NCBI GenBank assembly: GCA_016296285.1
Contig: JAEDJP010000009.1
Coordinates: 1-25,641, forward strand
From: Bacilli bacterium
Lineage (GTDB): Bacteria > Bacillota_I > Bacilli_A > RFN20 > CAG-826
Direction: 5' to 3'
Length of the DNA stretch: 25,641 bases
This document shows, piece by piece, positions 1-8,119 of the stretch. Positions within the stretch are counted from its first letter, which is position 1; each line of letters starts with the position of its first letter. The position numbers were made by a program, and so were the translations under genes. Under the pieces are notes generated by a model. It was not told the DNA's origin. It saw nothing but the letters and a program-made list of their open reading frames with translations, and ran no database searches.

Positions 1-636
1 GAGCTTCCGAATTCCGGCGCGCTCTTCCTCAATTTCGACCCCGAGAACTGGTCCTTCTACAGCTCCCCGTCCAAACATTACACGATCGAGTTCCTCCGCA
101 AAGACGCGACCCATGTGCTTGCCATCGTTGGCAACACCGCTTCCCACAACGTCTCGGTTGAGGGATGGAGGCGTGACGCCGTCGGCGACTACAACGGACG
201 TCTCATCACCACGTCTTCCGGCACTATCGACATCAGCGTCGTCTCCGCGGAGGGCGAAACCACCATCACGATCAACGGGGAAAGCGCGACCATCGCCTCG
301 ACCCTTATCAACAACGGCGAAGCGTTGCCGGCAAGCCCGAAATCCTACGTCCAGATCGGCGGCCTCAACTACAGCGGCCGCATGAACATCCCCGTCGAGA
401 AGTTCGAGGATGCCGAAGCCGCCGCTTATGCCGATGGCCTCGCCGATACCGTCGCCGCGGCCAATGCCCGCATCGAAGGCGCTCTCACGACCGCCGCTGC
501 CGCAGTCCCGGCCGAAGGCATCAAAACCGACGCGGAAGCCGCGGCTTACAAAGCCATCGCGGATGCCGCCGTCGCTTCGATCAATGAAGCGGTTAACCTG
601 ACGAGCTACGACATAGCCAAATACGGCATCGCCTAA
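1..636 (+). CDS. Surface protein, 5'-truncated, ending at a premature in-frame TAA
   Basis: The reading frame is open from base 1, so the true start lies upstream of the window; the GTG at 115 is only an internal codon. The visible N-terminal part is rich in beta-strand patterns (residues about 1-130), like the end of a LamG/concanavalin-type lectin domain. It then becomes an Ala/Glu/Lys-rich helical region like the FIVAR/DUF1542-type repeats of Gram-positive surface proteins. Translation stops at TAA 634-636. The same frame continues without a break to 1644 with the same helical composition and a C-terminal membrane anchor, so this is very probably the front part of one longer gene broken by a nonsense codon. 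The domain names are by pattern only. The role is unknown; adhesion or glycan binding at the cell surface is likely. Confidence 0.75.
   Translation, partial: ELPNSGALFLNFDPENWSFYSSPSKHYTIEFLRKDATHVLAIVGNTASHNVSVEGWRRDAVGDYNGRLITTSSGTIDISVVSAEGETTITINGESATIASTLINNGEALPASPKSYVQIGGLNYSGRMNIPVEKFEDAEAAAYADGLADTVAAANARIEGALTTAAAAVPAEGIKTDAEAAAYKAIADAAVASINEAVNLTSYDIAKYGIA
634..636 (+). other. In-frame nonsense codon (TAA) splitting a surface-protein gene
   Basis: Codons before and after the TAA are in the same frame and of the same composition (upstream ...YGIA, downstream KQTTAVTTIL...). TAA is one base away from CAA, GAA and AAA, all common codons in this gene. The downstream half has no ribosome binding site and no plausible own start near the stop. 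Confidence 0.8.
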
Positions 637-723
637 AAGCAAACGACCGCCGTCACGACCATCCTCGCCCCACTTGATCCCTACTACGCCGCCGTCGAGG
701 AAGCGAAGACTGCCGCCATTGCG

Positions 724-1644
724 GTGATCGACGGGTACCTCGCCGAGAATTATCGCGAAGAGGAAACCTATGTCCTCGCCGCTGCCCAGGCCCAATACAA
801 AGCGGCCGTCGGAGAAGCGACCACCCTTGCCGGTGTTGCCACGGCTCTCGAACAGGCCGTCGCGACCCTCGATGCCATCCCGACCGACGCCCAGTTGACT
901 CTCGAAGAGGCCAAGACCGCCGCGAAGGATGAAATCACCCGCTACGTCAGCCTCGAAGACTATCGCGACGAGCAAATGGATGAGGTCACCGCCATCATCA
1001 ACGAGACCAAAGCTGCCATCGACGCCGCGACCGACGCGGATGGCATTGCTGCCGCCGTCGCCACGGGCAAAGCCAAGATCGACTTGATCAAGACGGATGC
1101 CGAGCTCTCTGCTGAAGAGGCTCTCAACGCCGCCAAGGAAGCCGCCAAGGCCGAACTCGACGCCTACGTCAACCTCGATGACTACCGCGATGTCGAAAAG
1201 AGCGCGATCCAAACGGTCATTGCTGAAGGCAAAGCCGCGATCGACGCCGCGACCGACGCGGATGCCATCGCCGCCATCGTCGCGGATACCAAGACGAGAA
1301 TCGACTGCTACAAGACGGATGCGGACCACGTCGCCGAGGAACTCGCCGCTGCCAAAACCGCTGCGAAGTCCGAAATCGAAGGCTACATCACCGCGACCGA
1401 TGAATACGACGAAGGCGGCCTTGCCGAAATCGAAACCATCATCGCTGACACGAAAGCCGCGATTGATGCCGCGACCGATAAGGCCGGCGTTGCCTCCGCT
1501 CTTGCCGATGGCAAAGCCGCGCTCGATGGCGTCGCGAAGAAAGCCAAAGGCTGCGGCGGTTCGCTCGTTGCCGGCGCTTCCGTCGTCGCCATGGTTGGAT
1601 TCCTTGGAATCGCCATTGCCGCCAAGCGCAAAAAAGAAGATTAA
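724..1644 (+). CDS. C-terminal half of the interrupted surface protein, with helical repeats and GCGGS membrane anchor
   Basis: This is the same frame as the preceding partial gene, and is open from 637; the GTG at 724 is merely the first possible start codon and lacks a Shine-Dalgarno sequence. Numbered from 724, residues 54-270 are three degenerate helical repeats of about 70 residues. Each carries an EEA..AAK stretch, a Tyr-rich turn (LEDYRD, LDDYRD, DEYDE) and a conserved KAAIDAATD segment. The protein ends with GCGGS (276-280), a hydrophobic segment (about 281-300) and the tail KRKKED, so it should be held in the membrane by its C-terminus with the repeats outside. It is probably not expressed unless the TAA at 634 is suppressed or is a sequence error. 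The next gene follows after a hairpin. Confidence 0.7.
   Translation: MIDGYLAENYREEETYVLAAAQAQYKAAVGEATTLAGVATALEQAVATLDAIPTDAQLTLEEAKTAAKDEITRYVSLEDYRDEQMDEVTAIINETKAAIDAATDADGIAAAVATGKAKIDLIKTDAELSAEEALNAAKEAAKAELDAYVNLDDYRDVEKSAIQTVIAEGKAAIDAATDADAIAAIVADTKTRIDCYKTDADHVAEELAAAKTAAKSEIEGYITATDEYDEGGLAEIETIIADTKAAIDAATDKAGVASALADGKAALDGVAKKAKGCGGSLVAGASVVAMVGFLGIAIAAKRKKED
883..1533 (+). repeat. Three tandem repeats of about 70 codons in the surface protein
   Basis: Units run approximately 883-1092, 1093-1314 and 1315-1533. They share TDA..., EEA..AAK, a DYRD or EYDE turn and KAAIDAATD. The first two are close at DNA level around the GCCGCGACCGACGCGGATG stretch (near 1024 and 1246). The third has diverged more. 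Such repeats normally form extended helical stalks. Confidence 0.7.
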
Positions 1645-1667
1645 TCTTCTGAATTGAAACAGCGTTG

Positions 1668-1691
1668 AGGGCGGGATGTTTGTCCCGCCCT
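1668..1691 (+). terminator. Perfect 9-bp hairpin after the surface-protein gene
   Basis: AGGGCGGGA (1668-1676) pairs with TCCCGCCCT (1683-1691) around a 6-base loop, 24 bases after the stop. The following TTAACCTTAT is only a weak T-tract, so termination may be partial. It separates the surface protein from the lipoprotein gene that starts 22 bases on. Confidence 0.5.
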
Positions 1692-1712
1692 TAACCTTAT
1701 CGAGGAGAACCT

Positions 1713-3302
1713 ATGAAATTAACATCCAAGATATTGTTTGCCTTCGCTTGCCTTGGCCTTGCCGCCTGCGGATCCGAAGGCGGCAACTCCTCTTCTCTCG
1801 TTGGTGAGGAAACCTCTTCGACGGCGGAAGGCGTTACTTCCCGAGAAGACGTGACCTCGGAATCCGAGAAAGAACCGCCCCTTCCTTCCGAAACGACCTC
1901 GGAAGACCCCATCCCGTCCTCGGAAGAAAGCTCGCCTTCCATCGAGGACAGCTCCGAGCCAGAGCCCGAGCCCGTCGACCCGACCACCGTGTTCGACGAG
2001 AACAACGTCCTTCTTTCCTTCCCCGTCATCACGGATATCCACGTCGGTTACAGCGACGCGAACGTCAATTACGCGGAACGCCTCACGGATACGTTTGCTG
2101 CCTTGAAGTCCTTCCGTCCCGACACGACGTTCGACCTCGTGATGTCCGCGGGCGACCAAACCCAAAACGGCAAGGCCGCGGATGTCGCCGCCCTCATGGA
2201 GAAATACAACGCCGCGTTCGATCTCGCAAAGACGCCGTTCTTCTTCTCTCATGGCAATCACGACACCCACTGGTCCGGCTGCATGGATACCTATGGCTTC
2301 TATAACGCCTATGGCGCGAACGTGTATCAACACGATTTGGACCAAACCGCCGCGAAACTCGGCAACCGCCACATGGTTCGCAAAGGCGTGCACTTCATCT
2401 CCATCGAGTTCACGTCTTATGGCCCTGGCCTCAACACCTTCCCCGAACGGACGGAAACCTGGCTCAAGGAAACCTTGGCCGCCGCTTATGCCGACGCGCC
2501 GAACATGCCGATCTTCGTCGTCGGCCATAGCCCGATCCATTCGACGATCCCCGGGTCCTTCTCCGCGGATGATTCCGGCGATTGGGGCGCCTCCAAGACG
2601 CTTCTCCCCATCCTGAAGGATTACCACAATGTCATCTATTTCTCGGGACACACCCATTACAACATCCACGATGACCGGGCGATTCATCAAGACGACATCA
2701 CCGAAGTGCAGGCCGCTTGCACCTCGGACCTTGACCTCGATGCGAATTTACCGGGCGTGAGCGAGCTCTCGAATCGACGCGAGTATTCCTTCGGCGAGAT
2801 CTGCGAAGTCGATGCGCGCGGAAACGTCCGCATTGGCCGTTACGACCTCAACCAACGGGCCCAGGTGATGGATTATTGGGAAATCTCCCGTCCTCAGGAA
2901 GATCTCTCCCACCTGACCCGTTATAGCGACGAAGCCCGCGCCGCAAAGCAAAATGCGCCGCGCCTAAAAGAAGGCGGGAAATTCATCCTCCTTCATACTT
3001 CGGACGGAAAAATCACGATCACCTTCGACGCATTCGAGACGGACACCTATATGATTTTCTCCTATAAAGCCCGCATCTTCCCGATGGCCCAAGAGGAGAT
3101 CGTGGACGAAAACGAGGACTACATCATCGACATTCCTTGGCTGGACGATTGGTACAATTCGCCCGCCAAGAAAACGGGGACGATTTCGATGCCCCTCACC
3201 GGAACGTATTCGAGGAAGAGCACGTGGACGGTCAAACTCTACGCTTACGACTGCGTCGGGAACGTCGGGTTCTCCTGGCCGACCAAGATCATGCTTCTGT
3301 GA
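1713..3302 (+). CDS. Metallophosphoesterase lipoprotein (calcineurin-like)
   Basis: The 529-residue protein begins with a lipoprotein signal peptide with lipobox LAAC (Cys19), so it should be lipid-anchored outside the membrane. Residues 21-90 are a Ser/Glu/Pro-rich linker. The calcineurin-like phosphoesterase domain follows, with all signature blocks: DIH (108-110), GDQ (147-149), GNHD (181-184), GHS (271-273) and GHTH (312-315). These supply the ligands for a two-metal centre that hydrolyses phosphate mono- or diesters. A beta-rich domain of about 120 residues ends the protein. The start is supported by AGGAG at 1703-1707. The stop is 3 bases before the oxidoreductase start, so the two are co-transcribed. 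The substrate is not predictable; an extracellular nucleotide or sugar-phosphate ester is an inference. Confidence 0.9.
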   Translation: MKLTSKILFAFACLGLAACGSEGGNSSSLVGEETSSTAEGVTSREDVTSESEKEPPLPSETTSEDPIPSSEESSPSIEDSSEPEPEPVDPTTVFDENNVLLSFPVITDIHVGYSDANVNYAERLTDTFAALKSFRPDTTFDLVMSAGDQTQNGKAADVAALMEKYNAAFDLAKTPFFFSHGNHDTHWSGCMDTYGFYNAYGANVYQHDLDQTAAKLGNRHMVRKGVHFISIEFTSYGPGLNTFPERTETWLKETLAAAYADAPNMPIFVVGHSPIHSTIPGSFSADDSGDWGASKTLLPILKDYHNVIYFSGHTHYNIHDDRAIHQDDITEVQAACTSDLDLDANLPGVSELSNRREYSFGEICEVDARGNVRIGRYDLNQRAQVMDYWEISRPQEDLSHLTRYSDEARAAKQNAPRLKEGGKFILLHTSDGKITITFDAFETDTYMIFSYKARIFPMAQEEIVDENEDYIIDIPWLDDWYNSPAKKTGTISMPLTGTYSRKSTWTVKLYAYDCVGNVGFSWPTKIMLL

Positions 3303-3305
3303 TTT

Positions 3306-4589
3306 ATGAGAATGACCCCTTCTTCTGACCCGATTACCCTCGCGGTGATCGGCGCCGGGGAACGCAGCGAATGCTATCTCGCCGCGTTCGAGAAGTACTA
3401 TCCCGGGCAATATCGCGTTGTCGCGGTCGCGGACCCCGATGAAGTGAAGCAAAAGGATTACCAGAGAAGATTCGGCATCCCCGATTCGATGATTTTCGAC
3501 GGGTATGCCTCCATCATCAAGGAAAAGCGCATCGCCGATGTCGCAATCCTGGCCACCCTCGATGACATGCATTACGTTCCCGCGATTGCCCTCATCGAAG
3601 CGGGATACGACATGATTCTCGAGAAGCCCATCGCGATTTCCCTCGAGGAATCGATCGCGATCGGGGAGGTCGCGCGCAAGCACCCGGACCAACTCGTCGC
3701 GGTTTGCCACGTCCTTCGCTTCACCCCGTTCTTCAAGATCATCAAGCAGATCATCGACTCGAAAGAGCTCGGCGAGGTGATCGACATTCAGCACAACGAG
3801 AACGTCGGTTATTTCCATTTCGCCCATTCCTATGTGCGCGGAAACTGGAGAAACACCCGCGATTCCGCCCCGTTCATCGTCGCGAAATGCTGTCACGACA
3901 TGGACATCCTCCTCTACTTGCTGGGAGACAAGCACTGCAAGAGCCTCTCTTCCTTCGGCGAGCTCTCGTTCTTCAACGAGGCTCATTACGACGAAAAGAC
4001 GATGGCCCCCCGCTGCATCCGTTGCCCCAAGCAAAACGAATGCCCCTTCGACTGCGTTCGCATTTACAAGGTCCCGATGATCGCGACCGTCCCCTTGGAT
4101 TGCTCGTCCCCCGAAGCGATCGAAAAGACGTTCTCGACTTCCCCTTATGGGCGCTGCGTCTTCCATTCCGACAACAACGTCCCCGACCACCAGGTCGTCG
4201 CGATGGAATTCGATGGGGGCATCACCGCGTCTTTCAACGTTTCGGCTTTCACCAAATACACCGAACGCACCATCAAGGTGATGTGCGAGTATGGCGAAAT
4301 CCGCGGGCGCGGCAACACGAACGAGATCGAGGTGATCCGTTGGGATTCCGACGAGATCAAGACGATCAAGATCCCCGCTTCCGAGATCGAAGGCGGGCAC
4401 GACGGGGGCGATGAAGGATTCGTGAGGGATTTCATGGAATGCTATGGTTCTTCGAAAGGCTTTGCCTCGAGGATCGAGCTCTCTATCGAATCCCATGTCA
4501 TGGCTTTCGCAAGCGAACTTTCGCGGCTTGAAAGCGGGAAATCCATCGACATTCAGGAACTATGGAGGGAAAAAGCCGAAGAACGATAG
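3306..4589 (+). CDS. Gfo/Idh/MocA-family NAD(P)-dependent oxidoreductase
   Basis: This 427-residue cytoplasmic protein has an N-terminal Rossmann fold with AVIGAGER (13-20), then the EKP motif (106-108) whose Lys takes part in catalysis, and HDMD (197-200) in the C-terminal domain. Members oxidise or reduce sugars, inositols or their derivatives with NAD(P). A four-cysteine cluster, RCIRCPKQNECPFDC (236-250), follows the catalytic core; similar CxxC...C...C insertions occur in one branch of the family. It may bind a metal but its role is not shown here. It starts 3 bases after the preceding stop, with no clear ribosome binding site, so translational coupling is likely; a second ATG lies 6 bases inside. 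The substrate is unknown. Confidence 0.92.
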   Translation: MRMTPSSDPITLAVIGAGERSECYLAAFEKYYPGQYRVVAVADPDEVKQKDYQRRFGIPDSMIFDGYASIIKEKRIADVAILATLDDMHYVPAIALIEAGYDMILEKPIAISLEESIAIGEVARKHPDQLVAVCHVLRFTPFFKIIKQIIDSKELGEVIDIQHNENVGYFHFAHSYVRGNWRNTRDSAPFIVAKCCHDMDILLYLLGDKHCKSLSSFGELSFFNEAHYDEKTMAPRCIRCPKQNECPFDCVRIYKVPMIATVPLDCSSPEAIEKTFSTSPYGRCVFHSDNNVPDHQVVAMEFDGGITASFNVSAFTKYTERTIKVMCEYGEIRGRGNTNEIEVIRWDSDEIKTIKIPASEIEGGHDGGDEGFVRDFMECYGSSKGFASRIELSIESHVMAFASELSRLESGKSIDIQELWREKAEER

Positions 4590-4654
4590 CATTGTGTTGA
4601 GTTTGCGCGTTTCCGTGAGCAATCTTGATTCGTTGTCATAAACCTGCTCAAGGG

Positions 4655-4684
4655 TTGAACGGACTTCGCCGCAAACCATAAAAT
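4655..4684 (+). promoter_or_regulatory. Candidate sigma-A promoter of the 829-residue surface protein gene
   Basis: TTGAAC (4655-4660), an 18-base spacer and TAAAAT (4679-4684) lie 38 bases before the ATG at 4723, in the 133-base gap after the oxidoreductase gene. A short inverted repeat AACGG/CCGTT (4696-4710) follows and could be an operator or chance. No terminator was seen after 4589. Confidence 0.5.
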
Positions 4685-4722
4685 GAAACCAACGAAACGG
4701 CAAATCCGTTAGAAAGGAAAGC

Positions 4723-7212
4723 ATGAAACTGAGAAATGCCTTTTTACCCATCGTAGCCAGCATGGCCATCGCGATGGGCCTCTCACCGAAGGGCGCGACT
4801 GGTGTCAGCGCGGCCTCTGTTTATGACACTCCCGCCGAAGCGGGCGTCGTCACCCCGGACTCCTATTTCGGGTCCGTCTGGAACATGGACGTCGGCGCGG
4901 TCCGCATCAGCGAGCGCTCCGTCCTCGTCAACGACCTCTCCGACTGGGGGCGTCGCGGCGGCTTCCTCAACCGCACCTACGATGCGACGAGCCTCGAGAT
5001 CACCGTCGAACTCTCCCAAATCCTCGGGAACACCGGGTTCCAATTGATCTTCGGCAGCGCCCCTGGCAGCTATGACGGCGAAGCGAGCAAGCAGCTCGTC
5101 ATGGACATCATCGTCGGCAACAATCCGACCTCCAACTACATCGTCACCGCCTCTACTTATGGGGCCCACAACGTCTCCATCCCCTCGTTCACGGATGGCA
5201 ACACCTGGGCCGATGACGCGAACTTCGTCGGCGTTCAGGCCTCCACGGTGGACTATCGCGTGACCATCAAGATCAACAAGGTCAATGACGCCACGACCAA
5301 CGTCAGCGTCAACGACTACGTCTGCGCCGTCCCGACCTCTGAACTCTTCGCGCGTTTCGAAGACCCGACCAAGACGTATCTTGCGCTCGGCATGTTCAAC
5401 AACGCCGGCACCCGTCAGAATTACGTGATTGAGTCCGTGGGCGATGCGAGCGACAAGGTCTATTTCGGTGCCGAAGGCGACTTCACCTACGTCAAGAACG
5501 CCCTCGAAAACCTCAAGACCGCGGATGTTTCCAGCTTGGAAGCGACCCGCGCCGCCAAAGAAGCCTATGATGCGATGAATGCGCGTTACGCCAAACTCTA
5601 TACGCACGACAGGGCCTACTTCGCCGCCTCTTATGGCGAGGTGTCGACCCGCATCAGCGACGCCGTCGCCGCGGCCGGCAACGAACTCGCCGTTATCCTG
5701 TATGGCGAGCATGTCTCGGGATTGACCACTGCCTGCGAAACCCTCACGACCGTCGCCGAAGTCGATGCCGCCCTCGCGGAAAAAGCCGAGGCCGATTCGG
5801 TCTTCTCGACCATCAATGCCGGTGCCTTGACCGGCGAAGCCCTCGCGAACTACAACGCCTACCAAGCCGCTTACGAAGCCGCGATCGGCAAGCTCCTCAC
5901 CGCGATCGAAACCGTTTATGACGGAGCCATCGCCGCGTATGAAGCCAAGGTCAATGCCCTCGCGACCGCCATCGACATCCGCGATGCCTATGCCCTCCGC
6001 TCCGGCATCCCCACCCGCTATGGCGAATACCTCGTCGAGGAAAAAGCCCTTGCCTTCGCGACCCGCGTCGACAACGCGAACAACCTCCTCGCCGAGAAGA
6101 CGACCTTGACCCATGACAACTGGGAACAAGGCGTCGGCGCCCGCGTCATCACGAACCAAGACGGCTCGCTTGATATCCTCACCTCCGGTTCTTCCAACAG
6201 CAAAACGAATGCCGAATCCGCCGGCATCTTCTGCAAAGAAGCGACGTCCGCGATCGGCTTCCAGACCGTCATCAACATTTCCAACTTCGGTCGCAATTCC
6301 GGCGCTTGGATCACGATGGGCCTCATGGAGAAGCCCGAAATGTGGGTCTATGCCGAAACCGACGCCGTCCAGGAAAACAAAGGAATCTTCTTCCTGATCA
6401 CCTACGTGAATTCCACGACCTTGAGCGTCCAGGCGTTCCTCTGCTCCCTCACCTCGAACCGCTTCTACGATTCGAACCTCCTCCAGACCATCCAAATCCC
6501 GATGGCCACGGACGTCGAAGTCAAGTTCTACGAGACCACCGAAACGATCGCCGGCGTCACCGAAACCTACTTCAACATGTCCTTCAACGGCGTCACCTTC
6601 GACCGCGAAACGATCACGTCCCGCAAGATCAAGACGGTCCTTGGTTCCTCCAAAGAAGGCTACTTCATCCTCGCGGGCGATAGCTTCAGCAGCAATGATC
6701 CGACGACCTTGACCCTCAAGGAAATCAACGGCAAAGCCCCGACTGCCGCTTCCATCAATTCCGACGAAGCCCCCGTCCCGACGTCCACCGATACCCAGAA
6801 GACGATCGACCAGGGCGCGTCCGCGGACCTCTCCTTCAACCTCGAAACCTATGGCGAAGACATCACCTCCGTCAAGGTCGATGGTTCCGAGCTCGATGCC
6901 GCGAACTACGTCTTCAAAGGCTCCACCTTCACGGTGAAGGGTTCCTACCTCTCCGGCCTTGAAGCCAATGACCACGAGATCATCGTCGCGACTGCCGGAG
7001 GCAGCGTCACCTGGCTCCTCCACGTCAAGGGCGCTCAGGCCTCTTCCGAACCCGATCCCGTCGAATCGAGCGAAGCCCCCGTTGAATCCACCGACGGAAA
7101 CGAAGGCGGCAAAGGCGGGTGCGGCGGCTCCATCATCGCTGCTTCCAGCCTCCTTGGTGTCGTTGCTTGCCTCGGCGCCGCGATCCTCATCAAGAAGAAA
7201 TCCGAGAAGTAA
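4723..7212 (+). CDS. Large surface protein: two lectin-like domains, helical region, X2-like module, GCGGS anchor
   Basis: The 829-residue protein starts with a signal peptide (hydrophobic 5-20, likely cut near VSA-AS, 28-32). Residues about 40-250 and 465-675 are beta-rich, glycine- and aromatic-containing segments resembling LamG/concanavalin-like sandwiches. Between them lies an Ala-rich helical region (255-460). Residues about 690-770 look like an X2 (CBM_X2) module: VDGSELDAANYVF, then a strand, then KGSYLSGL. A Pro/Glu/Ser linker leads to GCGGS (799-803), a hydrophobic segment (804-823) and the tail KKKSEK. It is predicted to be displayed outside and held at the C-terminus. AAAGGAAAGC precedes the ATG. 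No catalytic motif was recognised, so glycan binding or adhesion is the best guess. A strong terminator follows. Confidence 0.8.
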   Translation: MKLRNAFLPIVASMAIAMGLSPKGATGVSAASVYDTPAEAGVVTPDSYFGSVWNMDVGAVRISERSVLVNDLSDWGRRGGFLNRTYDATSLEITVELSQILGNTGFQLIFGSAPGSYDGEASKQLVMDIIVGNNPTSNYIVTASTYGAHNVSIPSFTDGNTWADDANFVGVQASTVDYRVTIKINKVNDATTNVSVNDYVCAVPTSELFARFEDPTKTYLALGMFNNAGTRQNYVIESVGDASDKVYFGAEGDFTYVKNALENLKTADVSSLEATRAAKEAYDAMNARYAKLYTHDRAYFAASYGEVSTRISDAVAAAGNELAVILYGEHVSGLTTACETLTTVAEVDAALAEKAEADSVFSTINAGALTGEALANYNAYQAAYEAAIGKLLTAIETVYDGAIAAYEAKVNALATAIDIRDAYALRSGIPTRYGEYLVEEKALAFATRVDNANNLLAEKTTLTHDNWEQGVGARVITNQDGSLDILTSGSSNSKTNAESAGIFCKEATSAIGFQTVINISNFGRNSGAWITMGLMEKPEMWVYAETDAVQENKGIFFLITYVNSTTLSVQAFLCSLTSNRFYDSNLLQTIQIPMATDVEVKFYETTETIAGVTETYFNMSFNGVTFDRETITSRKIKTVLGSSKEGYFILAGDSFSSNDPTTLTLKEINGKAPTAASINSDEAPVPTSTDTQKTIDQGASADLSFNLETYGEDITSVKVDGSELDAANYVFKGSTFTVKGSYLSGLEANDHEIIVATAGGSVTWLLHVKGAQASSEPDPVESSEAPVESTDGNEGGKGGCGGSIIAASSLLGVVACLGAAILIKKKSEK

Positions 7213-7228
7213 TCTCGCTCTTTTCTAG

Positions 7229-7260
7229 GCCCGTGCCTCACCGGCGCGGGCTTTTTCTTT
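7229..7260 (+). terminator. Rho-independent terminator of the 829-residue surface protein gene
   Basis: GCCCGTGCC (7229-7237) pairs with GGCGCGGGC (7243-7251) through one G-T pair, with a 5-base loop, followed by TTTTTCTTT. It begins 17 bases after the stop codon. Confidence 0.9.
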
Positions 7261-7263
7261 GTT

Positions 7264-7289
7264 AAAAAAGCGCCCACGGGATGGGCGCT
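7264..7289 (-). terminator. Rho-independent terminator of the DeoR-family gene
   Basis: Read on the minus strand, AGCGCCCA and TGGGCGCT form a perfect 8-bp stem around TCCCG, followed by TTTTTT. It lies 17 bases beyond the regulator's stop and is convergent with the plus-strand terminator beside it. Confidence 0.9.
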
Positions 7290-7305
7290 CTCCTTAAAAG
7301 CGGAA

Positions 7306-8067
7306 TCAATAAACGATGTGCAGGTTGCTATAGCGGGAGAGATACCGCATGAACTCCTCGTTCGGCTTCTGGTCGGTGACGAGGATGTCGACGTCGGAGA
7401 GATCGCAGGATTTCGCGAGGAAGGATTGGCCGAACTTCGAATGGTCGAGCAAGAGAATCCTCGTTTCTGCGTTGCGCATCATGATTTTCTTCGTTTCGGC
7501 CTGTTCGATCGAGGCTTCCGTGATCCCCCGGCGCGTGTCCATCCCGGCCGCGGAGAAGATGAAGAGGTCGCAATGGAGGTCGGAAAGAATCTGGTTCGTC
7601 GCGTCGCCCAGCAAGGAGTTGCTCGGCCTTTTCACGAAGCCGGAAGGAACAAAGACCTTGAAATCAGTCTTTTCCCCGATCTCGATCGCGGTCGTGAGGG
7701 AATTGGTGATGAGGGTCAGGTATTTGAAATCGTTCAAGAACGGGACAAGGGCGCAGACGGTCGAGGACGAATCAAGGAAGATGGATTGATTGTTCTTCAG
7801 AAAGTTGATGGTGCTGGCAGCGATCGCGCGCTTTTCCTGAACCATCGTTTTGCTCCGCGTGATGATGGAAGATTCCTCGTTTTTGGATGCGAAGAGGATC
7901 GCGCCCCCGTGAACGCGCTTGAGCAAGCCTTTTTTGGCCATGTCTTCCAAATCGCGACGAATCGTCGCAGGCGAAACATAAAGCCGTTTGATCAGCTTGC
8001 TGACGGAGACGCTCTTTTCCTCGTTGAGGATCTCCATGATTTGGGTTTGACGTGTGATATCTGACAT
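7306..8067 (-). CDS. DeoR-family transcriptional repressor of sugar metabolism
   Basis: From the ATG at 8067 the protein has 253 residues, the usual DeoR length. Residues 6-60 form the winged helix-turn-helix with the family signature VSPATIRRDLEDM...GLLKRVHGGA. The C-terminal sensor domain (about 75-250) has FLDSSSTV, ITNSL, AAGMDTRRGITEAS and LLLDHSKFG, which bind a sugar phosphate in characterised relatives. A longer start at 8127 (TTG) is open, but that codon is part of the probable -35 box (TTGACA), so it cannot be the start. The gene is divergent from the uptake operon at 8305 and probably represses it until a phosphorylated sugar from the pathway binds. The effector is unknown. Confidence 0.92.
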   Translation of the reverse strand: MSDITRQTQIMEILNEEKSVSVSKLIKRLYVSPATIRRDLEDMAKKGLLKRVHGGAILFASKNEESSIITRSKTMVQEKRAIAASTINFLKNNQSIFLDSSSTVCALVPFLNDFKYLTLITNSLTTAIEIGEKTDFKVFVPSGFVKRPSNSLLGDATNQILSDLHCDLFIFSAAGMDTRRGITEASIEQAETKKIMMRNAETRILLLDHSKFGQSFLAKSCDLSDVDILVTDQKPNEEFMRYLSRYSNLHIVY

Positions 8068-8079
8068 CTTGTTGCTCGA

Positions 8080-8119
8080 TTTGATTGAATGTGATTGCAC
8101 ATTATCCCAATTGTGATTG
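8080..8119 (+). promoter_or_regulatory. Phased TGTGATTG direct repeats, candidate DeoR-type operator
   Basis: TGTGATTG occurs at 8112-8119 and 8090-8097, and TTTGATTG at 8080-8087. The spacing is 22 and 10 bases, about two and one helical turns, so all face the same side of DNA. They cover the promoter and start region of the regulator gene. DeoR-family proteins commonly bind direct repeats, so this is a good candidate for autoregulation. Confidence 0.5.

Noticed and set aside
883..1533. Possible CRISPR or DNA satellite from the repeated bases
   Set aside because: The repeats are protein-level, about 70 codons long, degenerate and in frame, without regular spacers.
724..1644. Independent gene starting at GTG 724
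   Set aside because: It is in the same frame as the upstream part, open from 637, has no ribosome binding site at 724, and the helical pattern starts before it. It is treated as the tail of the interrupted gene.
2964..4496. 510-codon minus-strand frame over the oxidoreductase gene
   Set aside because: A shadow of the Gfo/Idh/MocA gene, which has a full motif set on the plus strand.
4696..4710. AACGG/CCGTT inverted repeat before the 829-residue protein gene
   Set aside because: Only 5-bp arms, so chance is likely; it is noted with the promoter but not counted as an operator.
4783..7023. 746-codon open frame on the minus strand
   Set aside because: It is antisense to the 829-residue surface protein and caused by its GC-rich, stop-poor codon use. 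It has no ribosome binding site, its composition is Gly/Asp/Val/Arg-rich without family motifs, and the plus-strand protein has a signal peptide, domains and a terminator.
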